Below are positions 34,127 through 46,227 of a DNA stretch of 64,000 nt, one piece after another. Under the pieces are notes generated by a model that was given only the letters and a program-made list of their open reading frames with translations, was not told where the DNA came from and did not search any database. Source of the DNA: Saccharibacillus qingshengii (lineage in GTDB: Bacteria; Bacillota; Bacilli; Paenibacillales; Paenibacillaceae); assembly GCF_013185195.1 (NCBI RefSeq), contig NZ_JAAZWC010000027.1, positions 1 through 64,000 of the forward strand, in the 5' to 3' direction. The position numbers and the translations under genes were made by a program. Position 1 is the first letter of the stretch. Every line of letters starts with the position of its first letter.

Positions 34127-35170
34127 ATGAAAAAAGCTGTAAAATTCTCGCTTTTCATGCTGTTGGCCTTCTCGCTCGTTCTGGCCGCATGCGGCAACAA
34201 TAAAAGCGGCGGCACCACTTCGACCGGCAGTGAAGGCGAAGGCGGCAAGACGGGCAGCGACATCAAGATCGGTATGGTTACCGATACAGGTGGCGTAAAC
34301 GACAAGTCGTTCAACCAAACGTCGTGGGAAGCTCTCCAAGCGCTTGAAAAAGAACAAGGAATCAAAGTCGAGTACCTGCAAAGTAAAAGCGAAGCGGACT
34401 ACCAGCCTAACCTCAACCAATTCGTCAAAGGCGGGTTCAACCTGACTTGGGGAATCGGGTTCGCACTCGAAAGCGCATTGAAAGATATCGCAGCTCAAAA
34501 CCCGGATGCCAATTTCGCAATCATCGATGCTGCTGTTGACGCACCGAACGTAGAATCCGTTCTCTTCTCCGAGAATGAAGGCGCGTTCCTGGTCGGCGTA
34601 GTAGCCGGCAAGATGACAAAAACCAACCAAATCGGTTTCGTTGGCGGTATGGATTCCCCAACAATCAAGAAGTTCGAAATCGGCTTCAAAGCCGGGATCG
34701 AAGCCGTTAATCCAAAAGCCAAATTCACTTCCGTATACGCAAGCGGATTCGACAAACCGGATGAAGGTAAATCGGCTGCTGCAACCCTGTACAACGACGG
34801 CGCGGACATTGTGTTCCAAGCTGCAGGCGGCACGGGTACAGGCGTATTCAACGAAGCCAAAGACCGCAAAGCCCAAGGTCAAGAAGTATGGGTAATCGGC
34901 GTAGACAAAGACCAATCGCTGGAATTCGGCGACGACATCACTCTGACTTCCATGATCAAGCGCGTTGACGTAGCCATGAAGACCGTTTCCCAACAGGTGA
35001 TCGACGGAACATTCAAAGGCGGCACAATCACCACTCTGGGTCTTAAGGATGATGGCGTAGGCATTGCCGACACATCGAGCAAGAACGTTCCCCAGGAAGT
35101 TCTGGACGAAGTTCAATCGTACAAAGAAAAAATCGTGAGCGGCGAAGTTAAGGTTCCTACTGTAGAATAA
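34127..35170 (+). CDS. nupN: BMP family nucleoside-binding lipoprotein
   Basis: This 347-residue binding protein of the PnrA/Med/TmpC family has a signal peptide with lipobox LVLAAC and a Gly/Ser-rich linker. The mature part starts IKIGMVTDTGGVNDKSFNQTSW split near 46-66, a family hallmark, and has GVVAGKMTKTNQIGFVGGMD near 150-170. It delivers nucleosides to the ABC transporter encoded by the next three genes, as NupNOPQ (YufNOPQ) does in B. subtilis. AAGGGGGA precedes ATG. Confidence 0.93.
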   Translation: MKKAVKFSLFMLLAFSLVLAACGNNKSGGTTSTGSEGEGGKTGSDIKIGMVTDTGGVNDKSFNQTSWEALQALEKEQGIKVEYLQSKSEADYQPNLNQFVKGGFNLTWGIGFALESALKDIAAQNPDANFAIIDAAVDAPNVESVLFSENEGAFLVGVVAGKMTKTNQIGFVGGMDSPTIKKFEIGFKAGIEAVNPKAKFTSVYASGFDKPDEGKSAAATLYNDGADIVFQAAGGTGTGVFNEAKDRKAQGQEVWVIGVDKDQSLEFGDDITLTSMIKRVDVAMKTVSQQVIDGTFKGGTITTLGLKDDGVGIADTSSKNVPQEVLDEVQSYKEKIVSGEVKVPTVE

Positions 35171-35196
35171 TCGCTACGCACGATATAATACTTGTG

Positions 35197-35226
35197 ACAA
35201 GGCCGGTTCCTTGAACCCGGCCTTGT
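35197..35226 (+). repeat. Hairpin between nupN and nupO
   Basis: ACAAGGCCGG with CCGGCCTTGT forms a strong stem around TTCCTTGAA, without a real T-run (TCGTTACGTTT). It probably stabilises the upstream mRNA or partly terminates, giving more binding protein than transporter. Confidence 0.65.
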
Positions 35227-35304
35227 CGTTACGTTTAGGGTTAAAATTGCAGAACTCCCGCGCTGCCTGTCAGCGCACCACTACGAAATACGAAGGGTGA
35301 TTCC

Positions 35305-36836
<1,532 letters not shown>

Positions 36837-36840
<4 letters not shown>

Positions 36841-37913
36841 ATAAATTTCTGAAATGGTTTGCGAGCGATTCGTTTATCGTCTCGCTGGCGGCCATCGTGA
36901 TGGGCCTGCTGCTCGGCGCCGTCGTCATGATGATCGGCGGCTATAATCCGATCACGGCCTATATGGCCCTGCTCAACCGCGTATTCGGAGATACCTACGG
37001 GTTCGGCGAAGCGCTGCGCGAGATGACGCCGCTCGTTCTGACCGGCCTTGCGGTCGCTTTCGCTTTCCGGGCGGGCATGTTCAATATCGGTGCGGAAGGC
37101 CAGGTGCTGATGGGCATGACCGGCGCTTCGCTGATCGGGATCAAAATTACCGGTCTGCCGGCACTGATTCATGCGCCGCTGGCGATTATCGTAGGGGCAT
37201 TGTTCGGCGGTTTGTGGGCGGCTCTTGCCGGTTACATCAAAGCCAAACGCGGTGTCAACGAAGTGATTACGACCATCATGCTGAACTGGACGGCACTGTT
37301 CCTGTGCAACTATATCGTTCGTACGTTCCTGCTGATGCCGGGCAACCAGCGTTCGGTCGAAATCCAGTCTTCGGCCTGGATTTCGATCGGCTGGCTGTCG
37401 GAAATGATGGGCAACGCCCGTGTCCACTGGGGAATTCTGCTCGCCTTTGTCGCTTCGACCTTCTTCTATTACTTCCTCTGGAAAACGAAGCAGGGATTCG
37501 AGCTGCGGGCGGTCGGCAGCAATCCGGAAGCCGCACGTTACGCAGGGATCAACGTCAACAAAAACATCGTCAAAGCGATGTTTATCAGCGGCGTGTTCGC
37601 CGGTCTTGCGGGCGCATTCGAAACGCTGGGCGTGTTCCATTACCAGAGCGTGTACGCTTCTTCGCCGGGTTACGGGTTTAACGGAATCGCGGTTGCCCTG
37701 CTTGGGATGAATCATCCGTTCGGCGTATTGGCCGGTGCGGGATTGTTCGGCACGCTGACCTACGGTTCCGCGGGGATGAGCTTCGATGCGGACGTTCCGC
37801 CGGAAATCATCCAGATCGTGATCGGTTCGATCATATTCTTCATCGCGGCCCAGGGGATCGTGCGCTTTATCCTCAAGCCCGTTTACAAGCGTAAGAAAGA
37901 GAAGGTGTTGTAA
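36837..37913 (+). CDS. nupP: Nucleoside ABC transporter permease 1
   Basis: This 358-residue permease of the BPD_transp_2 family has about ten hydrophobic segments, with the family marker AFRAGMFNIGAEGQVLMG near 77-94 and KRGVNEVITTIMLNW near 139. It pairs with NupQ in the membrane. It starts inside the end of nupO (ATGA overlap) and ends one base before nupQ begins. Confidence 0.94.
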
Positions 37914-38888
37914 ATGATCGATCTTCTTACATTCGGCAACCTGATCAATACGACGCTCGTCTTCTCGACCGCCCTGATCTTTGCCGCACTCGGCGGCCTG
38001 TTCTCGGAGCGTTCGGGTATCGTCAATATCGGTATCGAAGGTCTGATGGTATTCGGCGCTTTCGCTGCCGCAGTAGGAACGCATTATGCGGAAGAAGCCG
38101 GAATGGGCGCGTCCGCTCCCTGGGTAGGCCTGCTGACAGCAGTCGTTGTGGGCGTATTGGGGTCCTTGATCCATGCCGTTGCGACCATTACGTTCAAAGC
38201 AGATCAGACGATCAGCGGTGTCGTCATCAACTTCCTGGCGACGGGGATTACCTTGTACCTGGTTAAGCTTCTGTTTGACGGCGCAGGCGAAACTCCGCTG
38301 CTGGCGAATCGTCTGGCGAAATTGAGCTTCCCGGACTTTGCGGCGATTCCGGTCATTGGACCGATTTTCGGAGCGGGCGTTCTGAACTCCTATCCGACGA
38401 CGTTTATCGCGATTCTGCTGGTATTCGTCACGTATTACGTCCTTTATAAGACCAAGTTCGGCCTTCGGCTGCGCGCGGTCGGGGAACACCCGAGCGCGGC
38501 GGATACGATGGGCATCAACGTAAATCGGATGCGCTACATCGGCGTTATGCTCAGCGGAGCGCTTGCCGGTCTCGGCGGAGCGACCATCACGCTGACGACA
38601 ACCGGATTGTTCTCGCATACGACGATCTCCGGCCAAGGCTTTATCGCGATTGCCGCGATGATCTTCGGCAAATGGAACCCGCTTGGCATTTTCGGTGCGG
38701 CTCTGTTCTTCGGCTTCTCGCAGGCGATCCGCAACTATGTGCAGCTGTTCGAATGGTCGGCCAGCATCCCGCAGGATTTCATCCTGATGCTGCCTTACGT
38801 GCTGACCGTTATTGTACTGGTTGTCGCGATCGGCAAATCGAGAGCTCCTGCAGCGCTGGGGGAAGCTTACGACCCCGGCAAGCGTTAA
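37914..38888 (+). CDS. nupQ: Nucleoside ABC transporter permease 2
   Basis: This 324-residue membrane permease is related to NupP; markers are FSERSGIVNIGIEGLMVFG near 30-48, ADQTISGVVINFLATGI near 98 and RAVGEHPSAADTMGINV near 186. GAGAAGG in the end of nupP provides the ribosome site. It is the last gene of the operon. Confidence 0.94.
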   Translation: MIDLLTFGNLINTTLVFSTALIFAALGGLFSERSGIVNIGIEGLMVFGAFAAAVGTHYAEEAGMGASAPWVGLLTAVVVGVLGSLIHAVATITFKADQTISGVVINFLATGITLYLVKLLFDGAGETPLLANRLAKLSFPDFAAIPVIGPIFGAGVLNSYPTTFIAILLVFVTYYVLYKTKFGLRLRAVGEHPSAADTMGINVNRMRYIGVMLSGALAGLGGATITLTTTGLFSHTTISGQGFIAIAAMIFGKWNPLGIFGAALFFGFSQAIRNYVQLFEWSASIPQDFILMLPYVLTVIVLVVAIGKSRAPAALGEAYDPGKR

Positions 38889-38976
38889 CGGGCGAAGCGG
38901 AGTTTCTTGGGGGCTTGGCGCGTCCTTGGGACGGCGACAAGTGCTTGTACGGAATTACCGATTCAGAAAGTATTCT

Positions 38977-39019
38977 ACCGCTTTTCTACCGGGTTTACCC
39001 GGCGGGAGAGCGGTTTTTT
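38977..39019 (+). terminator. Terminator of nucleoside transporter operon
   Basis: ACCGCT / AGCGGT encloses an inner CCGGG-ttta-CCCGG stem and is followed by TTTTTT. Confidence 0.8.
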
Positions 39020-39097
39020 GTCTTCCCTGGGCGGACAACCGTTCTATGATGAAAGAATGGCTCAGGCCGCTTTTTTATGATTTATTGAAAATAGGTG

Positions 39098-39127
39098 TTG
39101 ACTTCGCTAAAACTAAAGTCATATAAT
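39098..39127 (+). promoter_or_regulatory. Promoter of ilv-leu operon
   Basis: TTGACT (39098-39103), an 18-bp spacer and perfect TATAAT (39122-39127). The transcript starts near 39134, directly before the T-box leader. Confidence 0.8.
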
Positions 39128-39134
39128 AACCCTA

Positions 39135-39511
39135 ACATTCAGCAACAAGCAGTGAGAATAACTGATCGGCTATGAAGAGGACGAAGTTTTAAGGGCCCTT
39201 TTGCCAGAGAGCGGGGAAGTAGTACGCTGTAATCCACCGCCAAAATCCCTTATATACGAGCTCACCTCGGAGCCATTTTCCTGAACAGCGAACAACGATC
39301 CGTTTTGTGCGGAGAAGAGGCGTTCGGCAATTAGGGAAAATCGTGGGGTTCGCGTTATGGACCGCGAGTTTGGAATCGAAGGTTTCGATTTCTGACCCGC
39401 TTGAGGCTGTGCACCGAGAGGTGTCGGCAAATTTGGGTGGTACCACGTGAGGATAATAACCTTTCGTCCCTCGAAGCAGATTTTCTGCTTTGCGGGGCGG
39501 AAGGTTTTTTG
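39135..39511 (+). promoter_or_regulatory. T-box leader with leucine specifier
   Basis: Stem I opens with GAAGAGGACGAAG and contains the distal AGAGAGCGGGG loop. The specifier sits in GAGCTCACCTCGGAGCC: CTC at 39261-39263, a leucine codon, in the usual place before ACCTCGGAGCC. The antiterminator T-box is GGGTGGTACCACG (39435-39447). The terminator is a long stem from CCTTTCGTCCC to GGGGCGGAAGG with TTTTTT (39460-39511). Uncharged tRNA-Leu would stabilise the antiterminator and switch on ilvB-ilvN-ilvC-leuA. Confidence 0.92.
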
Positions 39512-39631
39512 GTTTTTATAACGACTGCCTGACGCGGATCCGCACAACGAAGAACGGGAAAATCCGTTTTGGCGGCCCTTTGCAAACTGACGATGTAAGA
39601 TTGATGTGATCTTTGGGAGGAGGAAGTAACG

Positions 39632-41392
39632 ATGAGCGCGCAAATGCCAGAAGCAAGATCGACGGAAGAATTGAAAGAAAAATGGGTGGATAAACAGGAA
39701 GTCTTGACCGGTTCGGATATCCTGCTTCGCAGTCTGGTCCTCGAAGGTGTAAAGTGCGTATTCGGATATCCCGGAGGAGCGGTGTTGTATATTTACGACG
39801 CCATGTACGGCTTCAAAGACTTCCATCATCTGCTGACCCGCCACGAACAAGGAGCGATTCATGCGGCCGACGGTTATGCACGTGCAGCCGGAGAAGTCGG
39901 CGTCTGTATTGCCACTTCCGGACCCGGAGCGACCAACCTGGTTACCGGTATCGCGACAGCCTATATGGACTCGACGCCTCTGGTGGTTATTACCGGCAAC
40001 GTCGCTTCCACTTTGATCGGAACCGACGCTTTCCAGGAAGCCGACATTACGGGGATCACGATGCCGATTACCAAGCACAGCTATCTCGTTCGCAGCGTCG
40101 ACGAGCTTCCGCGGATCATTCATGAAGCGTTCCATATTGCAAATACGGGCCGCAAAGGTCCTGTCTTGATCGATATTCCCAAAGACGTATCGGCCGCAAT
40201 GACTTTGTTCCAGCCGCATACGGAACCGGTAGCGCTGCGCGGATACAATCCACGGATGATGCCGAACAAGCTGCAGGTGGAACGTCTGGCCGAAGCGATC
40301 TCGCAGGCCGAACGTCCTTTGATTCTGGCCGGCGGCGGCGTGGTTTACTCCGGCGGACATGAAGCCCTTCTGGAACTGGTCGAAAAAACGGGTATCCCGA
40401 TTACGACAACCCTGCTCGGACTGGGCGGTTTCCCAAGCGGCAACGAGCACTGGCTCGGTATGCCGGGGATGCACGGAACCTTCGCGTCGAACATGGCGAT
40501 TCAGGAATCCGATCTGCTGATCAGTATCGGGGCACGGTTCGACGACCGGGTAACCGGCAAACTCAACGGATTTGCGCCGAAAGCCAAGATTGCGCATATC
40601 GATATCGACCCGGCCGAAATCGGCAAAAACGTCAAAACGGACATTCCGATCGTAGGCGATGTCAAAACGGTACTTGAACTGCTCAACAAGTCGGCAAAAC
40701 GCGCCGAATTGGCGGACGAATGGCGCTCGCAGCTTCAACAATGGAAAGCGGAGAAGCCGTTCCGTTATAAAGACGAGTATAAAGAAGACGAAGTCGGGCT
40801 GAAGCCGCAGTGGGTGGTCGAGCTGCTGAACGAGACGACCAAAGGCGAAGCGATCGTGACGACCGATGTCGGGCAGCACCAAATGTGGGCCGCCCAGTAT
40901 TACAAATTCAACAAACCGCGTTCGTGGATCACTTCCGGCGGCCTGGGTACGATGGGCTTCGGTCTTCCTTCCGCGATCGGGGCACAGATGGCTCAGCCGG
41001 AACGTCTGGTCATCTCGATCAACGGCGACGGCGGCGTGCAGATGTGTTCGCAGGAACTGGCAATCTGCGCAATCAACAATATCCCGGTCAAAGTCGTTAT
41101 TTTGAACAATCAGGTACTGGGCATGGTGCGCCAATGGCAGGAACTGATCTACGACAACCGGTACAGCCATATCGACCTTTCCGGCAGCCCGGACTTCGTG
41201 AAGCTGGCGGAAGCCTACGGGGTCAAAGGCCTGCGGGCGACCACCAAAGAAGAAGCCCGTGCCGTGTGGCAGGAAGCGCTGGATACTCCGGGACCGGTCG
41301 TAATCGACTTCGTGGTCGAGAAGGGCGAGAACGTGTATCCGATGGTACAGCAGGGCAAGACGCTGGATCAAATGCTGATGGGGGACGAGTGA
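39632..41392 (+). CDS. ilvB: Acetolactate synthase large subunit
   Basis: This is the catalytic subunit of the first common step of valine, leucine and isoleucine synthesis (pyruvate to acetolactate, or with 2-oxobutyrate). The 586 residues hold three domains of the TPP-dependent family: N-terminal Pyr domain with the activating Glu in LLTRHEQGAIHAADGYAR near 68-85, a central FAD-binding domain (GARFDDRVTGKL near 300) and the C-terminal TPP domain with NGDGGVQM near 465 and NNQVLGMVRQWQ near 492. GGGAGGAGG lies before ATG. The stop overlaps the region that starts ilvN. Confidence 0.97.
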   Translation: MSAQMPEARSTEELKEKWVDKQEVLTGSDILLRSLVLEGVKCVFGYPGGAVLYIYDAMYGFKDFHHLLTRHEQGAIHAADGYARAAGEVGVCIATSGPGATNLVTGIATAYMDSTPLVVITGNVASTLIGTDAFQEADITGITMPITKHSYLVRSVDELPRIIHEAFHIANTGRKGPVLIDIPKDVSAAMTLFQPHTEPVALRGYNPRMMPNKLQVERLAEAISQAERPLILAGGGVVYSGGHEALLELVEKTGIPITTTLLGLGGFPSGNEHWLGMPGMHGTFASNMAIQESDLLISIGARFDDRVTGKLNGFAPKAKIAHIDIDPAEIGKNVKTDIPIVGDVKTVLELLNKSAKRAELADEWRSQLQQWKAEKPFRYKDEYKEDEVGLKPQWVVELLNETTKGEAIVTTDVGQHQMWAAQYYKFNKPRSWITSGGLGTMGFGLPSAIGAQMAQPERLVISINGDGGVQMCSQELAICAINNIPVKVVILNNQVLGMVRQWQELIYDNRYSHIDLSGSPDFVKLAEAYGVKGLRATTKEEARAVWQEALDTPGPVVIDFVVEKGENVYPMVQQGKTLDQMLMGDE

Positions 41393-41394
41393 CC

Positions 41395-41892
41395 ATGACG
41401 AATACGACGCAGACCAAACATACTATTGCGATCTCGGTGAACGATCAGCCGGGGGTCCTGCAGCGGGTATCCGGATTGTTCGGCCGCCGGGGATTTAATA
41501 TCGAGAGCATCACCGTAGGACAATCGGAAGAACCGGGACTTTCCCGGATGGTGATTGTCAGCACCGGAGACGACAAAACGATCGAACAGATCGAAAAGCA
41601 GCTGTACAAGATTATCGATGTCATCAAAGTCGTCGATTTGAGCGCTAATCCGATGGTTGGCCGGGAACTTGCCCTGATCAAAGTCAAATCGGAACCGGGA
41701 ACACGGCCGGAAATCATGGGCCTGGTCGAAACGTTCCGGGCGGCAGTCGTGGATATCGGCACGCATAGTCTGATGGTACAGGTTGTCGGCGATACGGAAA
41801 AAATCGATGCGATGATCGAACTTCTGTCTCCTTACGGAATCCGGGAACTTTCCCGAACCGGGGTTACCGCGATGATCCGGGGCAACGCCTGA
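41395..41892 (+). CDS. ilvN: Acetolactate synthase small subunit
   Basis: This 165-residue regulatory subunit has an N-terminal ACT domain (IAISVNDQPGVLQRVSGLF near residues 10-28, RRGFNIESITVG near 31) that binds valine, and a C-terminal domain (GTHSLMVQVVGD near 123). The start is ATG at 41395, two bases after the ilvB stop; GTG at 41389 is an in-frame alternative. The longer open frame that begins inside ilvB is not used. Confidence 0.95.
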   Translation: MTNTTQTKHTIAISVNDQPGVLQRVSGLFGRRGFNIESITVGQSEEPGLSRMVIVSTGDDKTIEQIEKQLYKIIDVIKVVDLSANPMVGRELALIKVKSEPGTRPEIMGLVETFRAAVVDIGTHSLMVQVVGDTEKIDAMIELLSPYGIRELSRTGVTAMIRGNA

Positions 41893-41920
41893 ACGTAAAC
41901 ACCTGATCGGCATTTGATAG

Positions 41921-43063
<1,143 letters not shown>

Positions 43064-43082
43064 AAGTCAGCCAATAAGGAAA

Positions 43083-43131
43083 CGGGGCTATCCCGGGCCG
43101 CGTGAAAAACGTGACCGGGGCAGCCCTTTTC
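43083..43131 (+). terminator. Terminator or attenuator between ilvC and leuA
   Basis: GGGGCTatCCCGG pairs with CCGGGGcAGCCC around a 18-base loop, followed by TTTT. The short T-run suggests partial read-through into leuA, which has no obvious promoter of its own. Confidence 0.65.
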
Positions 43132-43172
43132 CGTCTTACCATTCTTTATCCAAAAAAAAGGAGGCGCAATCC

Positions 43173-44720
43173 GTGCGAAAAATTCATATCTTCGATACGA
43201 CGCTGCGTGACGGCGAACAATCGCCCGGCGTCAACTTGAATACGCGTGAGAAAGTCGAAATCGCGCATCAACTGGAGAAACTGGGCGTTGATCGAATGGA
43301 AGCCGGTTTCCCGGCTGCATCGCCCGGCGATCTGGCCGCGGTGAACGCCGTGGCCCGCGCTGTCAAAAATGCCAGCGTCGTCGGATTGTCGCGTTCCCGG
43401 GAAGGCGATATCGATGCGGTCAGAGAAGCACTGAAAGGCGCGGTCGATCCTTGTCTGCATGTCTTCCTGGCGACTTCGCCGATCCACCGGAAGTACAAGC
43501 TGAAGATGGAGAAGCATCAGGTACTGGAAGCGGCCCAGTCCGCGATTCGGTATGCGAAGAAATATTTTTCGAAAATCGAATTCTCGCTTGAAGACGCAGG
43601 CCGGACAGAAGCCGATTTCCGCGCCGAGATGGTCGCCATGGCGATCCGAGAAGGCGCTTATGTCGTGAATATTCCGGATACGGTCGGCTACTTGAATCCG
43701 GCCGAGTACGGTGCGATTTTCCGTCATCTCAAAGAAACCGTGCCGGGGATCGAAAAAGTGCAGCTGAGCGCGCACTGCCACGACGATCTCGGTATGGCGA
43801 CAGCGAATACACTGGCCGCCATCTTGAACGGAGCGGATCAGATCGAAGGTACGATCAACGGAATCGGCGAGCGTGCGGGCAATACGGCAATCGAAGAAAT
43901 CGCGATGGCTCTCGAGACCCGCAGCGATTACTTCGGTGCCAAGACCAGTCTGGTGCTGAGCGAAATCGCGCGGACAAGCCGTCTGGTTAGCAAGCTGACC
44001 GGCATGAATGTACCGGGCAACAAAGCGATCGTCGGAGCGAATGCCTTCGCGCACGAATCGGGCATTCATCAGGACGGCATGCTCAAAGAGAAAACGACTT
44101 ACGAGATTATGTCGCCGGAAACGGTGGGCTTCAAAGAAAGCAAGCTGGTCCTGGGCAAACATTCCGGCCGTCATGCTTTCCGGGAACAGCTGTTTGAACT
44201 GGGCTATACGCTGGAAGAAGCGCAGCTGAACGAAGCTTTCGCCAAGTTCAAAGATCTGGCGGACAAGAAAAAGGAAATCACCGACGACGACCTGCTGGCG
44301 CTGCTCGAAGAGCGTCTGCCGGATGCGCCGGAGAAATACGCGCTGGAGTCGCTGAGCTTCTCGTTCGCAACCGAAGCGGCCCCGAAAGCCACCGTTACCG
44401 TATCCGTCGAAGAAGAAGGCAGCCGTACGGCCGAAGCGAGCGGCAACGGTACGGTGGATTCGATCTACAATGCAATCGATCAAGCGGTCGGCGAAGAAGT
44501 CACGCTGGTCGACTATTCCATTCAGGCGGTTACGCTTGGCAAGGATGCGCTCGGCGAAGTGCACGTGACCATGCGGCAGGGCGAGATCGAAGTTCGCGGC
44601 CGCGGTGTCAGCACGGATGTGCTGGAAGCGAGCGCCCGTGCTTACGTCGATGCGCTTAACCGTCTGGCAGCCAACCGTCGTCTGCCAAGCGGACGCAAAG
44701 GCGCCGAGAAAGTCTGGTAG
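43173..44720 (+). CDS. leuA: 2-isopropylmalate synthase
   Basis: The first committed step of leucine synthesis joins acetyl-CoA and 2-oxoisovalerate. The 515-residue protein has the TIM-barrel HMGL-like domain starting [18 protein letters not shown] (near 4-21), with metal His in [15 protein letters not shown] near 197-211, and [13 protein letters not shown] near 292-304. The regulatory LeuA dimer domain that binds leucine occupies about 385-505. The start is GTG at 43173 after AAAGGAGGCG. Confidence 0.97.
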   Translation: MRKIHIFDTTLRDGEQSPGVNLNTREKVEIAHQLEKLGVDRMEAGFPAASPGDLAAVNAVARAVKNASVVGLSRSREGDIDAVREALKGAVDPCLHVFLATSPIHRKYKLKMEKHQVLEAAQSAIRYAKKYFSKIEFSLEDAGRTEADFRAEMVAMAIREGAYVVNIPDTVGYLNPAEYGAIFRHLKETVPGIEKVQLSAHCHDDLGMATANTLAAILNGADQIEGTINGIGERAGNTAIEEIAMALETRSDYFGAKTSLVLSEIARTSRLVSKLTGMNVPGNKAIVGANAFAHESGIHQDGMLKEKTTYEIMSPETVGFKESKLVLGKHSGRHAFREQLFELGYTLEEAQLNEAFAKFKDLADKKKEITDDDLLALLEERLPDAPEKYALESLSFSFATEAAPKATVTVSVEEEGSRTAEASGNGTVDSIYNAIDQAVGEEVTLVDYSIQAVTLGKDALGEVHVTMRQGEIEVRGRGVSTDVLEASARAYVDALNRLAANRRLPSGRKGAEKVW

Positions 44721-44789
44721 AACCGGCATCGAAGAAGTCACTGCTTCTGCACAAGGCGCGGCACCGATCTCCCGGAGCCGCACCTACGC

Positions 44790-44834
44790 AAAAAGGTCCC
44801 GCAGTCCGAAGTTCGGACTGACGGGACCTTTTTG
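44790..44834. terminator. Bidirectional terminator after leuA
   Basis: AAAAAGGTCCCG-c-AGTCCGAA pairs with TTCGGACT-ga-CGGGACCTTTTT. It ends the ilv-leuA operon and the convergent aldo/keto reductase transcript. Confidence 0.93.
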
Positions 44835-44922
44835 TGTACTTCTGGTTTTTATGTGCTTACAGCAAGCCCGGCGTCCTGCTGCGAACTCCGGGTCGGCTGT
44901 TCGGGCTATGCCCTGCGGCGCC

Positions 44923-45903
44923 TTACCAGGCGTAGGCGTTCGGAGCGGATCCGCCCGGGCCCGGGAAGATTTCGTCCAGGCGTTTCAGCTCGGCTTCGCC
45001 CAGCTTCAACTCTACGATACGAAGAGCATCTTCGAACTGCTCGATCGTACGCGGCCCGATAATCGGCGCGGTCACGGCCGGGTTGGCCAGCAGCCAGGCC
45101 AGCGCAACCGTATCCTGCTGCTCGCCCAGTTCTTCGCTGAGCGTCTTGAACTGCTCCAGCTGTTCTTTGTGTTTGTCCACCAGCTCGGCGTTGCCGCCGC
45201 TGCGGGAACCTTCGATCTTCTTGAGCGCGTTGCGTCCGAGCAGCCCGCCGGCAAGCGGGCTCCACGGAATCACGCCGAGACCGAGTGCATGCGAAGCCGG
45301 CAGCACTTCAAGTTCCGGTTCGCGGGTCAGCAGGCTGTATTTGTGCTGTTCGGAGATCAGTCCGAGGAAGCCGCGTTTCTCCGCTTCCTTCTGTGCAACG
45401 GCGATATCCCAACCGGCAAAGTTGCTGGAACCGACATATCCGATCTTGCCCTGGTTGACAGCCACTTCAAATGCGCCCCACAGCTCGTCCCAGGTAGCGT
45501 TGCGGTCGACGTGGTGCATCTGGTACAGCTCGACATGGTCGGTCTGCAGACGCTTCAGCGAGCCTTCCAGATGCCGGCGGATCTTGTAGGCGGACAAGCC
45601 GCGATCTCCGTTCGGTCCGTCGTTTTCGTCGCCCATGCCTCCGTAGACTTTGGTCGCCAGGACAACTTTTTCCCGGCGGCCTCCGCCCTGTTTGAACCAG
45701 CGGCCGATAATCTCTTCCGTCAGGCCGGCGTTGTCTTTGCCTCCGTAAACGTTTGCAGTATCGAAGAAATTGACACCGGCGTCAAGCGCCGCGTCCATGA
45801 TGCGGAACGATTCTTTTTCGTCGGTTTGCCCTCCGAAATTCATGGTGCCCAGACAAATTCGGCTGACTTTAAGCCCCGACTTTCCCAGATACGTGTATTC
45901 CAT
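44923..45903 (-). CDS. Aldo/keto reductase
   Basis: This 326-residue TIM-barrel NADPH oxidoreductase has the catalytic tetrad visible as Asp and Tyr in FDTANVYGG (near 50-58), Lys in VLATKVYG (near 80-87) and His in LYQMHHVDR (near 125-133). The C-terminal NADPH site is GPRTIEQFEDALR near 290. It belongs to the voltage-gated K+ channel beta subunit / Tas-like branch (family 11-like). The substrate is unknown. It interrupts what is an uninterrupted leucine operon in B. subtilis, being inserted on the opposite strand between leuA and leuB. Confidence 0.93.
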   Translation of the reverse strand: MEYTYLGKSGLKVSRICLGTMNFGGQTDEKESFRIMDAALDAGVNFFDTANVYGGKDNAGLTEEIIGRWFKQGGGRREKVVLATKVYGGMGDENDGPNGDRGLSAYKIRRHLEGSLKRLQTDHVELYQMHHVDRNATWDELWGAFEVAVNQGKIGYVGSSNFAGWDIAVAQKEAEKRGFLGLISEQHKYSLLTREPELEVLPASHALGLGVIPWSPLAGGLLGRNALKKIEGSRSGGNAELVDKHKEQLEQFKTLSEELGEQQDTVALAWLLANPAVTAPIIGPRTIEQFEDALRIVELKLGEAELKRLDEIFPGPGGSAPNAYAW

Positions 45904-46071
45904 GTTGTTCGCTCAGCTCCTCGATAAGTGGTTTGGCCAAACAGCTTTCTGATCCTATTACCCTATTTATTGTAACAATCCACCGAATCAGAATCAAATT
46001 TCTTAAGGTAAGCGTAGAGCGGCGCAAAACGTTTTCGATCAAACATCCTTTTTGCAAGCGGATAATCTTTT

Positions 46072-46108
46072 ATAGGCAAAACCTATCAAGGTGATAGTTT
46101 CTATATCT
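46072..46108 (+). promoter_or_regulatory. Possible LysR-type regulator site upstream of leuB
   Basis: ATAG-N7-CTAT-N7-ATAG occurs with exact spacing at 46072-46097, and the next slot at 46105 is ATCT, half matching CTAT. Four such quarter sites with 7-bp gaps are the layout of OxyR-type tetramer sites. The inner CTATCA-agg-TGATAG is also a perfect palindrome. It lies 120-156 bases before leuB and about 170 bases before the divergent aldo/keto reductase gene; no regulator gene is nearby. 45904-46227 has no gene. Confidence 0.35.
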
Positions 46109-46227
46109 TGGTCAATCTCTGACGGAGTATGTTACTGTTTGGGAATAGAGGTTCAGACCCGGAAGCGGCGACGGAAGGCGTAAGCGTTTCGCCGGCGGGA
46201 ATTCGACAAGAAGAGGGAGTGCGACAC

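Noticed and set aside
40810-41892. ilvN as a 360-residue protein starting inside ilvB
   Set aside because: The first 195 residues are a shadow of ilvB in another frame; the IlvN domain starts at 41395.
44120-44140. Possible frameshift in leuA
   Set aside because: The HMGL-like and LeuA dimer domains read continuously to the stop; no break was found.
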